This document shows positions 1 to 8,459 of a DNA stretch of 10,652 bases, in pieces. The DNA is from Larix sibirica (lineage: Eukaryota; Streptophyta; Pinopsida; Pinales; Pinaceae). Where the stretch lies: NCBI GenBank assembly GCA_004151065.3, contig NWUY0300024965.1, positions 31,753 through 42,404 on the forward strand. The letters are read 5' to 3'. The first letter of the stretch is position 1; the number at the start of each line of letters is the position of its first letter. A program made the position numbers and the translations under genes. The notes below the pieces were generated by a model that was given only the letters and a program-made list of their open reading frames with translations, did not search any database and was not told the DNA's origin.

Positions 1-153
1 CCCATGGGCTAATTTTTGACCTTTTTTCCAAAAACGGGTTTGCCAATTTTCCTTTTTTTTTAAATGATTCGCCCAACTTCCATAGGATAATTTTTTTATA
101 CTCTAAACATCGCCAAAATTGCCTAGAAACTATATAAATTTCCTAGAAATTTG

Positions 154-173
154 AATATTTTTACAAAAATATT
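154..173. repeat. Short perfect inverted repeat in the flank
   Basis: AATATTTTT at 154-162 and AAAAATATT at 165-173 are exact reverse complements separated by two bases. In DNA this AT-rich such palindromes occur by chance; no function is claimed. Confidence 0.5.
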
Positions 174-682
174 GCCATATATTTTAGGGTTGGAAATTTA
201 AGAATTTGTAAAATTCGCCAAGGTTTTTACAATTTTATAAAATTATGGTTCCTTCAATTTTTCCCTGCCTCTGTCCCTCTTTGGTGTTCTATCCTTCACC
301 CCCCTCCCCCTAATTCGTATCATTTTCGTTAACCCCTTTTCTCTCCTCTTTTTTTCCTCTTCATTCTCTTTCCTCTTAAGCTATAAAATTAAGGTTATTA
401 CACCCATTTAACCTTTTCCCCTATTTTTTGTTAATTTATTATAATTATTTCTTAATTTATTCCTTTATTAAAAATTGTATTCATTTTATATGTGTTCCTT
501 CATTTAATCCTATAATTAAAAATTCTCTCTCTTTATCTTTTTTAGTTTTTCCCTAACAGCTAAATTTGACTTCTTTGCATTGTAACCATAATGGGTAATT
601 TTCTCCCTTTATTCTATTTAATGAGCCTTATTCTTTTCTATTTGCAAAAGATTCATATTGATCCTGACAATGAGTGAAGTGC

Positions 683-687
683 CCACT
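683..687. repeat. Target-site duplication, left copy (CCACT)
   Basis: The five bases directly before the 5' LTR are CCACT and the five directly after the 3' LTR (10445-10449) are identical. Five-base duplications are the norm for Ty3/gypsy integrases. The match fixes both element ends and shows that the two LTRs belong to one insertion that has not recombined with another copy. Confidence 0.9.
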
Positions 688-980
688 TATTGGAGGATCC
701 TAGTCGGCTCAGTCAGTCGAGTCGGTTAGGCCAATCGACCAGGCAGCTCAGAAGTTATAAATATATAATTGCTTATATGCACTATATAATAGGCTGGTGA
801 GCCAGAAGGTGTAATTTTTTTTTTTTGTACATGATGGCCTCATAATATAAGACAAATTTTTGCTCCCACCACCATTACTTGTATTCCTTCTTGTACTTTT
901 ATGTATGTATGTGTGATCTTGCATCTTTTCATGCATTGTTGTGCTACTATTAACCATATGTAATCACTTAGATTACAACA
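688..980 (+). repeat. 5' long terminal repeat (293 bp)
   Basis: It aligns along its whole length with 10113-10444. The left end reads TATTG where the 3' LTR has TGTTG, a single G>A change that broke the canonical TG terminus; the right end is the expected CAACA. Compared with the 3' LTR it lacks exactly 41 bp: the junction CTAGTCGG (700-707) corresponds to two copies of CTAGTCGG in the 3' LTR (10125-10132 and 10166-10173). It also has a 12-base T run near 815-826 in place of ten mixed bases. As the 5' copy it would have supplied the promoter (U3) and transcript start. Confidence 0.93.
782..790 (+). promoter_or_regulatory. Putative TATA box of the 5' LTR
   Basis: CTATATAAT lies about 95 bp into the LTR, and the equivalent CTATATAAC is kept in the 3' LTR at 10249-10257. 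Its position suits a U3 promoter that would start the genomic RNA shortly downstream. A second A/T-rich stretch at 756-769 is a weaker alternative. The assignment rests on motif and conservation only. Confidence 0.5.
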
Positions 981-981
981 T

Positions 982-999
982 TGGTTCCATTGTCGATAG
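982..999 (+). other. Degenerate primer-binding site, best match tRNA-Asp
   Basis: One base after the 5' LTR begins TGGTTCCATTGTCGATAG. Against the complement of the 3' end of plant tRNA-Asp(GUC), ten of the first fourteen positions agree, including TGG, CC, TTG and CG. Initiator tRNA-Met fits less well beyond the first four bases. The position directly after the LTR is where minus-strand synthesis would be primed. Several mismatches show that the site has decayed with the rest of the element. Confidence 0.6.
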
Positions 1000-1037
1000 T
1001 ACTAAACCAAGATAAAAAGATGATCACTTCTGCATAA

Positions 1038-1575
1038 ATGGTAAGTGAGGAGGAAATTAGAGAGTGGTGGAATCAAAATATAGTGAATTAAATCCAAAAC
1101 TATGCTAGAAGGAACAAGTTGGCTGTTTCTAAGGCTAGAGAGAAGTTTTTCACCTAATCACATGAAAATTTTATAGAAGTTGTACCTCATGAGATAAACA
1201 AGTTGGTCATTCGAATTCATGAGAAAACTTGACCCTCATAATGAAATATTGTTAATGCACAAACTCAACAATGGATGATGGATGCATATGTATGAGTGGC
1301 TTGAGCAGATAAGTGAAGACTACTGTGAAAAGTGAGTTATCAAATAAAGGATCTCACTCGACGAAATCAAAGCCATATTTTATGATGACTTCCATGACTC
1401 CTTTTTTTTCACAATACTGACCTTGTTTAAATTTTTAATTTAAAAATGATTCGTTCATATATTTGAACCCTAACCACCTTTGACTCATGGTGTTACTTCA
1501 AATTGGAAGCATAAACTCAAATACTAGGATATTTTTGTCCACGAGCGAGAGTGGGAGTACTTCCTCAATAAATGA
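1038..1575 (+). pseudogene. Decayed N-terminal part of the polyprotein, unrecognised
   Basis: An ATG at 1038 opens a frame beginning MVSEEEIREWWNQ, which continues through two stops to about 1222 and includes AVSKAREKFF and VVPHEINKLVIRIHEK. Near 1225 the sense shifts by one base and carries on with MHKLNNG, YEWLEQISEDYCEK and SLDEIKAIFYDDFHD. After a weaker stretch (about 1390-1500) comes VHEREWEYFLNK. It is rich in Glu, Lys and Trp and looks like a soluble protein. No zinc knuckle or capsid-type motif is visible, so although a Gag is expected here it cannot be called. The start at 1038 lies about 40 bases after the primer-binding site; an ATG at 1020 in the same frame meets a stop (TAA) before 1038. 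Confidence 0.55.
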
Positions 1576-1890
1576 ACACCCTTATTGACTCCACACATGT
1601 CGTTCTTCAGTAGTATAGTCGGAAATGGGGGGGTCGCTCACTGACCAGGGTCTAATCGAGCCCATTGGAGTTTGAAAAAAGTTAACATAGGCATCATGGG
1701 CATCAACACACAAATTGATCTTGAATTAATCGACCCAAAGGAAGGATCCAAATCATTCCCTGCACTGGTTGGTTGACCATGGGGAAGAAATATGAAAGCC
1801 TCCATCTCACTTGAAAAATATAGAATAAAACTTAAGGGAGATGGAAAAAAGGTTATTGTGTCTATTTACCCTTCTCAAGAGAAACTGTGG
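1576..1890 (+). pseudogene. Retropepsin-like C-terminal segment (protease remnant)
   Basis: Across two small frameshifts (in the G run near 1628-1633 and the A run near 1675-1680) the sequence reads SLTDQGLIEPIGV, then KKVNIGIMGINTQID, then LELIDPKEGSKSFPALVG, a stop, PWG, and SLEKYRIKLKGDGKK. In Athila/Tat-type and other plant gypsy proteases the second half runs through a similar order: a DQ/DR turn, a P-I/R-G-V strand, a V-D-F/E-V-x-D strand, and a closing LGRPW/F motif. The match to LVG-stop-PWG is the main ground for the call; the stop is consistent with CGA>TGA. The catalytic D-S/T-G of the first half is not visible in the coherent frame. It might instead be an unrelated domain with a chance resemblance. 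Confidence 0.5.
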
Positions 1891-2264
1891 GCAGAGCCAT
1901 ATGACCATGATGCTTACATAAGAATATTATAACATGTTATGCATAACAAAGAAGATTTAATTGATCCAAGTGAGTATGGAGAAATTCACTTGGGGTCACC
2001 CATGTCTGTCAATCAAAATAATGACTCTGAAATTTATGACTGGAAGATAGAAAATTATGAATACCATGTAAGAGAATGTTGGCCAGTCAAGATCATCCCT
2101 CGTCGTTCAATACATAACTATTTCGCAATATCCGTCATTCCAAATTTTTCAAGAAAAGAAAAAGGGAATATCCGACCCTTATATCAACTGAAAGTGAATA
2201 AAATAATTTACCTCCTCTACAGTAAAAATAATGAGAATCACCTTCGATACATGTCAAAGAGGTT
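1891..2264 (+). pseudogene. Linker coding remnant between protease-like and Gag-like segments
   Basis: The same frame as the end of the protease-like part runs on with WAEPYDHDAYIRIL, one stop, and then an open stretch at 1939-2304 that includes MHNKEDLIDPSEYGE and SPMSVNQNNDSEIYDWKIENYE. The first 60 or so residues are acidic and coherent. The end (about 2100-2304) turns Lys/Asn/Ile-rich and probably follows an undetected frameshift. Function is not known. Confidence 0.5.
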
Positions 2265-3047
2265 TATAAAAATATCAATGAACAAGGTCGACTACAAATT
2301 TTAGTCGATACTTTCACTAGGAAAGTGGCTAGATGGTCAGACACCCATCAGTCATGCATGCAAACTTGGACGACTGCTTCAACATATTTTATTAAAATAT
2401 TCAACAAAAATAAGTTAACAGCTTAACCACAAATTAAGGAAATTGTCCAAGAATTATACCTTGTTGTGCACATTGAAAATTGTTAAAAGGAGTGGAAAAG
2501 ACTCGGTTATCGAGACGAAAGAGTATGGCCCCATCTGTTCCCAAGCACATTGGATGACCTACCTAACAAATGGTTCAAGATGGAAGAAGTAAGATGAGAT
2601 ATGTTCAACTGGAAAACATTTAGGGAGGATTTTATTAAGGATTTTTTATTCTCCCCTACGGAGGAATGCTTAAGGGAAGTGGTGGTCCAAGAAATACAAC
2701 AATTTATCAAACCATCAGAATAACCAGTTGATACAGCCGATGAAACTGGCCGAACCAGTTTAGACTGCAATATAATCACAACTAGCCAAAATTAGTTAGC
2801 TCATCATCTGACCCAAATGGATATTGAGAATGAGGATACCCTTGGGAAAAAATTTCGATGGAAAATAGATCATCCCCGCATAACCCATTCAATAAAATTA
2901 GTTTTGAAAATTTCTACAAAAGATAAAGAGGATGATGATGAATGAAAAGAATTTCCCCCATCATTCACATAATTCAAAGAAGGATAATAACCAATTAACG
3001 AGTCAAAAGCACCATAATGGATGGATGTTGAAATAAAAATAAAATAA
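2265..3047 (+). pseudogene. Gag-capsid-like segment and its tail
   Basis: From about 2265 the frame moves to codons starting at multiples of three and keeps it for about 2 kb. It reads EQGRLQILVDTFTRKVARW, TWTTASTYFIKIF, KEWKRLGYRDERVW, LFPSTLDDLPNKWFKMEE, and FNWKTFREDFIKDFLF. The pattern of LFP.TL...W near the middle followed by W..F...F...F is that of the Retrotrans_gag capsid family, which assembles the particle. Stops interrupt it at several codons (for example GCT-TAA, TGT-TAA, AGA-TGA). The tail at 2720-3047 is acidic with many stops and carries no CCHC knuckle. The segment lies after the protease-like part and directly before RT, which is unusual. Confidence 0.6.
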
Positions 3048-4080
3048 GTGGACATCTCAACCGACAGGAAACCTAAGATGGTGAAAATAGGCAATTATTG
3101 GCCAGAGCAACAAACAACAGAGATGTCAAACCTATTGAAGGAGTATCAAGTCGTCTTTACCCGTGACTATAAGGACTTTAAAGGGATAGTACAAGATATG
3201 GGAGAAATGAATATCAAAATAATTCCTGACACAAATCCTTTAAAGAAGCGACCTTATAAGCTAGATCACAAGTACACAGACATAATGAAGAAAGAAATAG
3301 AGAACATGCTAGTTGTTGGTATAATACACCCTGTAGAATAGTCAGAATGGGTCAGGCCCATGGTCATTCAACCAAAGAAGCACAACCCTAAGCGACTACA
3401 GACATGTGTCGATTTCATAGGTTTGAACAAAGTAACACTTGTAGATCTGTTCCCAACACCCTTCACCGATGAAATTGTCAATGAAGTCGTTGGTCATGAG
3501 TGTTATTCCTAATTTACAAATGGATTCTCTGGATACAATCAGGTGCCTATATTGAAGGAATATCAATGAAAAACAACATTTGTATGTGAATTTGGATCAT
3601 TTGCATACAAGTTCATGCCTTTTGGATTGAAGAATGCACTAGCTGTTTTCTCTCAAATTGCCATAAAATCCTTTCAAGAGTTTTTGTACAAAACAATGGC
3701 TATTTATTTCAACGGCCGAACCATTTAGACAATGCTCAAATACCATGTACAGTTGCTTTGACTGATGCTAGAAAGATGTCGACAAATCCAATTGTCCCTA
3801 AACATAAAGAAATGCATTTTTACCACGCCCATTGGAGTATTCTTGGGCCATGTTGTCTGTAAAGAAGGCATCAAAGTGAATTTAGAAAAAAATAAAGTCA
3901 TCCTTGTTCTGAAACCTCCAGTGAACCCCAAGCAGGTCATAATTTTGCTGGACCATATAGGGTACTATAGAAATTTAAAACAATATTCATATATGACATT
4001 TCCTCTAGAAGAATTGTTAAGACTAAATGTTGATTTCAAGTGGACCCCAGAATGTGAAGAATCTTTTGAGTTGCTTAAAA
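3048..4080 (+). pseudogene. Reverse transcriptase domain, inactivated
   Basis: RNA-templated DNA polymerase of the element. In the continued frame it shows RPYKLDHKYTDIMKKEIENM, GIIHPVE, RLQTCVDFIGLNK, FPTPFTDEIV, FSGYNQV, KTTFVCEFGSFAYKFMPFGL and NIKKCIF/GVFLGHVVCKEG, all in the expected order for Ty3/gypsy RT. In-frame stops fall near 3339, 3510, 3567, 3726 and 3756. The catalytic aspartate of motif A is Asn (codon 3519-3521, FTNGFSGY) and the Y-x-D-D box reads YFNG (3711-3716), so all three metal-binding aspartates are gone. The connection part runs to about 4080 with LLDHIGYYRNLKQYSY and DFKWTPECEESF. The upstream boundary with the Gag-like tail is approximate; VFTRDYKDFKGI near 3150 is the familiar pre-RT motif. 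Confidence 0.92.
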
Positions 4081-4600
4081 GAAAATTGGTAGAAGCCCTA
4101 AAACATAGATTTCTAGATTGGTTGAAGAAATTTCGTGTCCATATCAACACATCAGGTATTGCAGTCGGTGCAATACCCACTCATCCGGGAGATGATGGGT
4201 TGGACTATCCAAACACATATGCTAGTTAGAAATTAAACAAAGAAGAAAGAAAATACTTGACTACCGAACATGAAGGGTTAGGTATGATCTTCGCATTGCA
4301 AAATACCGACACTACCTACTAGCTAAACTGTTCATTTTCTTCACAGACCACCGATAACTTAAATATTTGGTAAATAAACCATCAGGTATGTCTATGGCTT
4401 CTTTTATTCCAATAATTTGAATTTGAAATACTAGTCCGACTGGGAAAATTGAATGTGGGACCCAACCACCTATCTCGCATAGAAACTGGTGAATATTCAG
4501 TCAGAATTAATGATGAACTCCCCAAAGCCCGCCTTTTTAGAGTCAAGACTATGTCAATTGAATTAGCATACATCGCATAATTTTTACAGGAAGGACAAGC
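4081..4600 (+). pseudogene. RNase H domain and tether, inactivated
   Basis: Degrades the RNA strand of the RNA/DNA hybrid during reverse transcription. Seen are RVHINTSGIAVGAI, then KEERKYLTTEHEGLGMIFAL; after a one-base frameshift near 4300, KYRHYLLAKLF and FFTDHR; and after another near 4385, WLLLFQ and GKLNVGPNHLSR. The first catalytic Asp is Asn (HINTS, codon 4146-4148) and the last is Asn (GPNHLSR, codon 4464-4466); the Glu in EHEGL and the Asp in FTDH are kept. The remainder up to about 4600 is the linker to integrase. No second, ancestral-type RNase H as reported for Tat elements was found. Confidence 0.88.
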
Positions 4601-5800
4601 CCCAGCAGGATCATCAAAGAAGAAGAAGAAAATTTTAGAAATGAAGGCATTCTCTCATACATAATTAATGGTTACATATATAAGCTAGGTCATAACGAAA
4701 TACTCCGTCGGTGCACAATGGAACATGAACAAGACGCTATCATTGCAGAATCACATTCTGGCCCAGCAGGTGGACACTTTCATGCTGATAAGTCTACCAG
4801 TAAAATTTTACAATCTGGACTATGGTGGCCTTCACTAAATAAATATTGTAAAGCATGTGTGAACAAATGTGATAAATGCCAGCGCATGGGTTGACCGCTA
4901 CGACGACATGAAATGCCTCTCATATCTGTCAACCCTGGTATTACATTTGAAATATGGGCAATCGACTTCATCAGACCTTTTCCAAATCCTAGTCATCAAG
5001 CAGGTGCACGATATATTATCATTGTGGTCGAATATGTAACTAAGTGGACTGAAGCAGAACCAGTTGAATCTTGTACTAGCGAAGCTACAACCAAATTTAC
5101 ATATGAAAACATAATTACAATATTTGGATGCCCAATCACTCTAATCAACAATCGAGGCACACATTTAATCAATAAGACTATTGACGTACTAATCAAAGAA
5201 TTTATGATTGATCATCATAAAATTTTAGCATATCACTCACAGTTAAATGAAGCATTCGAGTCATTCAACAAAACATTGAAAAAAGGTCTAACAAAAATCT
5301 GCATTATTGACAAGGATGACTGGGATGACAAACTACCTGTAATAGTATGGGCATAGAGAACAATATATAATATATTGATGGGTCAGACACCGTTTAAAAT
5401 AGTGTATGGTCAAGAAGCAATCATTTCTCTACACTTCAAGAAACAAGCTCCAACCGTCGCTCAAGTATTACACCTAGACACTATTCAAGCTACACAAGAC
5501 AAAATGTTTGAACTGCAGAAGTTAGAAGAATATAGAATGCTCGCCATCCATCACCAAGAAGTACAAAAAATATAGAAAAAAAGAATTTCCTAATAGAAAT
5601 ATCAGAAGGAAGGATATCTCACTCAGTGACTTAGTACTCTTGTATAAAAACATAATAAAAGGAAAACCTAAAAAGCTTGAAACTAGTTGGTTGGGACCTT
5701 ACATTGTCAAAGAACTTAACAACAATGGTTCGGTCAGGTTAAAAACATTGCAATGTCAAGTCTTCACAACAGTTGTGAATAGAGATTGAATGAAATGATA
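4601..5800 (+). pseudogene. Integrase domain, inactivated, with GPY/F-type C-terminus
   Basis: Inserts the cDNA into the genome. The HHCC zinc domain reads SHSGPAGGHFH...CVNKCDKCQ (about 4750-4885). The core follows with WAIDF (Asp at 4964-4966), then LINNRGTHL, where the second catalytic Asp is Asn (5150-5152), then AFESFNK with the Glu kept (5258-5260). QTPFKIVYGQEAI closes the core. After frameshifts near 5580 come DISLSDLVLLYKN and SWLGPYIVKELNNNGSVRLK (about 5610-5755), the GPY/F-type module. A TGA at 5787-5789 ends the readable part. No chromodomain follows. Other stops lie near 4887 and 5354. The region 4601-4670 is a poorly conserved linker with an apparent frame change. Confidence 0.92.
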
Positions 5801-5825
5801 CCAATGATGAAAGAGACATGACGTT

Positions 5826-5851
5826 GACTAGTGACCATATCATCACTAGTC
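5826..5851. repeat. Perfect inverted repeat just after pol
   Basis: GACTAGTGA (5826-5834) and TCACTAGTC (5843-5851) are exact reverse complements around an 8-base loop. The GACTAG/CTAGTC core is the same as in the hairpin of the 3' LTR at 10155-10173. It could fold in the RNA as a 9-bp stem. A role is not known. Confidence 0.6.
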
Positions 5852-5910
5852 GAATGATGTGTCCCCAGGTTTGCATAGAATTAGGGAAATTGACTAACTT
5901 AATTTACCGT

Positions 5911-5920
5911 TATATAAATA
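5911..5920 (+). promoter_or_regulatory. TATA-box-like sequence upstream of ORF2
   Basis: TATATAAATA matches the plant TATA consensus closely and sits about 140 bp before the first coherent codons of ORF2. It could mark an internal promoter for a separate ORF2 transcript. In AT-rich DNA such a match can also arise by chance, and nothing else here supports promoter function. Confidence 0.25.
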
Positions 5921-8098
5921 ACTTTAGAATACATATAAATACAAAAATAAGACATGCATTTTGGCAAGATAAGAGCACATTGATGCATGTGATGGTTGAC
6001 TGGACAAAAGAGGCAGAGCATGAGAATGAGAGAATGCAACCAAAGTGAAGCAGACCATCACCAAAGTCCGACAGACAAATGGAAGATATGAGAAAATGGA
6101 CACCTTAATCACATAGGAAGAGAGAAGATTCCATACTAATCAAGTTACTTCCCCAATGACCAAATATGACAACACCAAACAAGAACCTGGGATCCAACGA
6201 GATTACGATCAAAAGCATCAATTGTCAAGCAAGCTGATGGATTCACAAACGAAGCTTGCCTCACAAGTTTCCTCGATCATGTAGAATAGTTTTCAACCAT
6301 CGAAATCATTGTTAATGCTTTCACCTACCCACATCGAAAGAACGCAGAATATTGTGCCTACAAATACATCAGAGCTTGAAGACTCATGGCTTAATTTTTG
6401 CAAAGATCTAGAAAGAGCGCATTCCATTCCAAAAATTATAGAATTCATGTATGATATCTCCACTATCAACTATGAAAAACCATCCATGGAACCCAAGAAA
6501 AGCACAACAGCTTCCAAAATCAAAGCAACAGAGGAAAAATCAAGAGCCCTCCAAGAAGAAGTTGCCATGACCCTGTTACAAGCTTGAGTGCACAGAATAA
6601 AAAAGGAAAAAACTAAAGAGCATAATTGGGAAAAGCAATATGCAAAATTCAAATCCTGGGGGATTTAGGGTAACCAATGGAGAGAAGCAGCCAGTAAATT
6701 AGCGGTCGTGAAGATAATGGGATACCTAGGAGCACCATTGATGAGTTCTTTCGGGAATCTCAAGGACATAATTGTGAAGTTCATCATCATTCGGTACCAA
6801 TATGGTAAGATATGAATTGACGAGCCTATCCCTATCATTGATTCTCTCATTTCCCATATTACTAGCTTATCAAGCAAGGGACCACCAATACTGTTGACAA
6901 CCAATCCACTGGAGTTGGTAAAACAATTCACAGGCACAGAACATGGACAGAATTCGAGGGGTCTAATCATCATCAAAATACAATATGATGATGTAAAATG
7001 GATAACCATAATAATATCCCCGTGTCTAAAAAAATCTAGTCACCCATCTGACTTGAGACTTGAGATGTTGGAAGCAGTCAGACAAATTGTATATGAGGCA
7101 AAAAATTTCAATTGGGTCAAACATGTTGCACAGATAGTTAAAACTAATTGTATGAAATGTTAGAAGTCGAGGCAATCAATTTGATTCCTGTTACTACTAA
7201 TATGGATAGTAATGGAAAAAATAAGTCCATTCAATGAAGTAGAGTTCATCAACACAAAACCACCATTGATGAACAACTTCAGGATATTTGCACCAAAAGG
7301 GAGTGCACATACCAACAAAGCAAAAGTTTACTTAGAGAATTGGTTTCAAATCGTCAATACCATGACTGACTGATTGAGAGTACCACAATATGTCCATTGC
7401 AGTATTCCTCCAGAGGCGCATATTGAGCTTAGTATTGACCATACCAAGGTATGGTACATGTAGGGTGCATCAGGAGAACAAGCACAAGAACTTGATTACT
7501 ACCCCAACATTCAAGAAATTTTTGTTGATATAGCTAAGCAAACAAATACTATACTCCCCGTGCCAACCTTAGATTATGCTACTCAGTGGAAAATTATGGA
7601 ACCACTAATTGATAGAGATCTAGAAGATCATAAGGAAGCATCCCTGTACATCACAACTTTTGGGCTCGATGACGAAGTCGAGAACCAACTGGAAATTGTA
7701 CCTGTCATAGGTTAAAGCATCCAACTTGTCGTCGAACTAACTGGAGAGATGACTAAGGAAGACGAACAAGAACCACTGATCAAAGACAAAGTTGAGCCCA
7801 ACTTCAACGAGCCCCAACTGAAGGAAAACATGGACCAAGTGAGGCAACAAATACTTATATTCCAGCAGAACATCGAAGGTAAAGCTACAAGACAACTAGC
7901 AAAGAAGAGAAAGCAACGCATTTTAGAGATGACTGAATATGATCTCGAGAAGATAAGGGAGTTGGCCAAACATGTTATAAAAGAGGTCACCAAAAATAAA
8001 GTCACAAAAAATATTCAAATTCATAAGAAGTATGGATAAAGGTGACCAGTACCGTCGACAACCCCCAAAAACCTCAACTGTAGCAGGTATGTCACCTG

Positions 8099-8178
8099 AT
8101 AATCCTCATGAAGAAACTTAAGATCACTAATAATCCTCATGAAGAAACTTAAGATCACTAATAATCCTCATGAAGAAA
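8099..8178. repeat. 31-bp tandem duplication inside ORF2 (about 2.6 copies)
   Basis: The unit starting ATAATCCTCATGAAGAAA occurs at 8099, 8130 and 8161; the first two copies are complete and identical, and the third stops matching after 18 bases. Because 62 added bases are not a multiple of three, the peptide NPHEE is read in one frame in the first copy and in the next frame in the third. Without the two extra units the frames on each side agree, so this is a late duplication in an already or nearly dead ORF. Confidence 0.9.
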
Positions 8179-8459
8179 ATCTCTTCGACATACCCGACGA
8201 TTCTCCACCACCCTCTCTAGCCCAAATTGAACTAAAACAACTACAGAATTTACCATCTATCTCTTCCAAAGCAAGTATGTCACCAACAATATCGCATATC
8301 CTTGAAAATATTCACATTTATTTACCACATTTGCAAAAGTTAACCTAAATAAAGCCAAATATTGAAGCATCAATCCCTCCTGAGAAATTGCTTGTTCTTC
8401 CTCTAACCTCACATGGGAAGAAAACCCCAAAGAAAATAAAACTTCCATCTATTAAATAT

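Larger units (their letters stand above)
1..687. other. AT-rich, pyrimidine-rich flank without a gene
   Basis: No open frame of useful length or recognisable protein was found on either strand. The first 240 bases are very AT-rich and include a TATA-like CTATATAAA at 130-138 and a perfect 9-bp-arm inverted repeat at 154-173. From about 255 to 380 the + strand is strongly pyrimidine-biased, with runs of C and T. The look (TATA-like site, then a pyrimidine tract) would fit an intergenic region or a decayed fragment of another retroelement, but no terminal repeats or other hallmarks were seen, so no identity is given. It is the pre-insertion DNA on the left of the retrotransposon. Confidence 0.6.
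5790..6050 (+). other. Pol-ORF2 spacer
   Basis: All frames that continue pol or lead into ORF2 are full of stops here. A 76-codon open stretch at 5818-6048 in another frame has no recognisable content. The spacer holds a perfect inverted repeat (5826-5851) and a TATA-type sequence (5911-5920), both described separately. It probably served as the untranslated gap between pol and the downstream ORF. Confidence 0.5.

Noticed and set aside
748-957. A minus-strand open frame within the 5' LTR
   Set aside because: It lies wholly inside the LTR, overlaps the TATA region and has no protein-like features.
1581-1610. A LIDS-like peptide that could be taken as the catalytic D-S-G of a protease
   Set aside because: It is in a different frame from the coherent protein around it (VHEREWEYFLNK ... 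SFFSSIVGNGG), and the Gly after D-S is absent.
2720-3047. A zinc knuckle or protease between the Gag-like segment and RT
   Set aside because: No C-x2-C-x4-H-x4-C and no D-S/T-G was found in the continuing frame; the segment is acidic with many stops.
5680-5800. A chromodomain at the integrase C-terminus
   Set aside because: The readable sequence stops soon after the GPY/F-type module, and no aromatic-cage pattern follows.
8099-8178. The 31-bp repeats as a CRISPR-like array
   Set aside because: The units are directly adjacent without spacers, number fewer than three, and lie in a plant retrotransposon.
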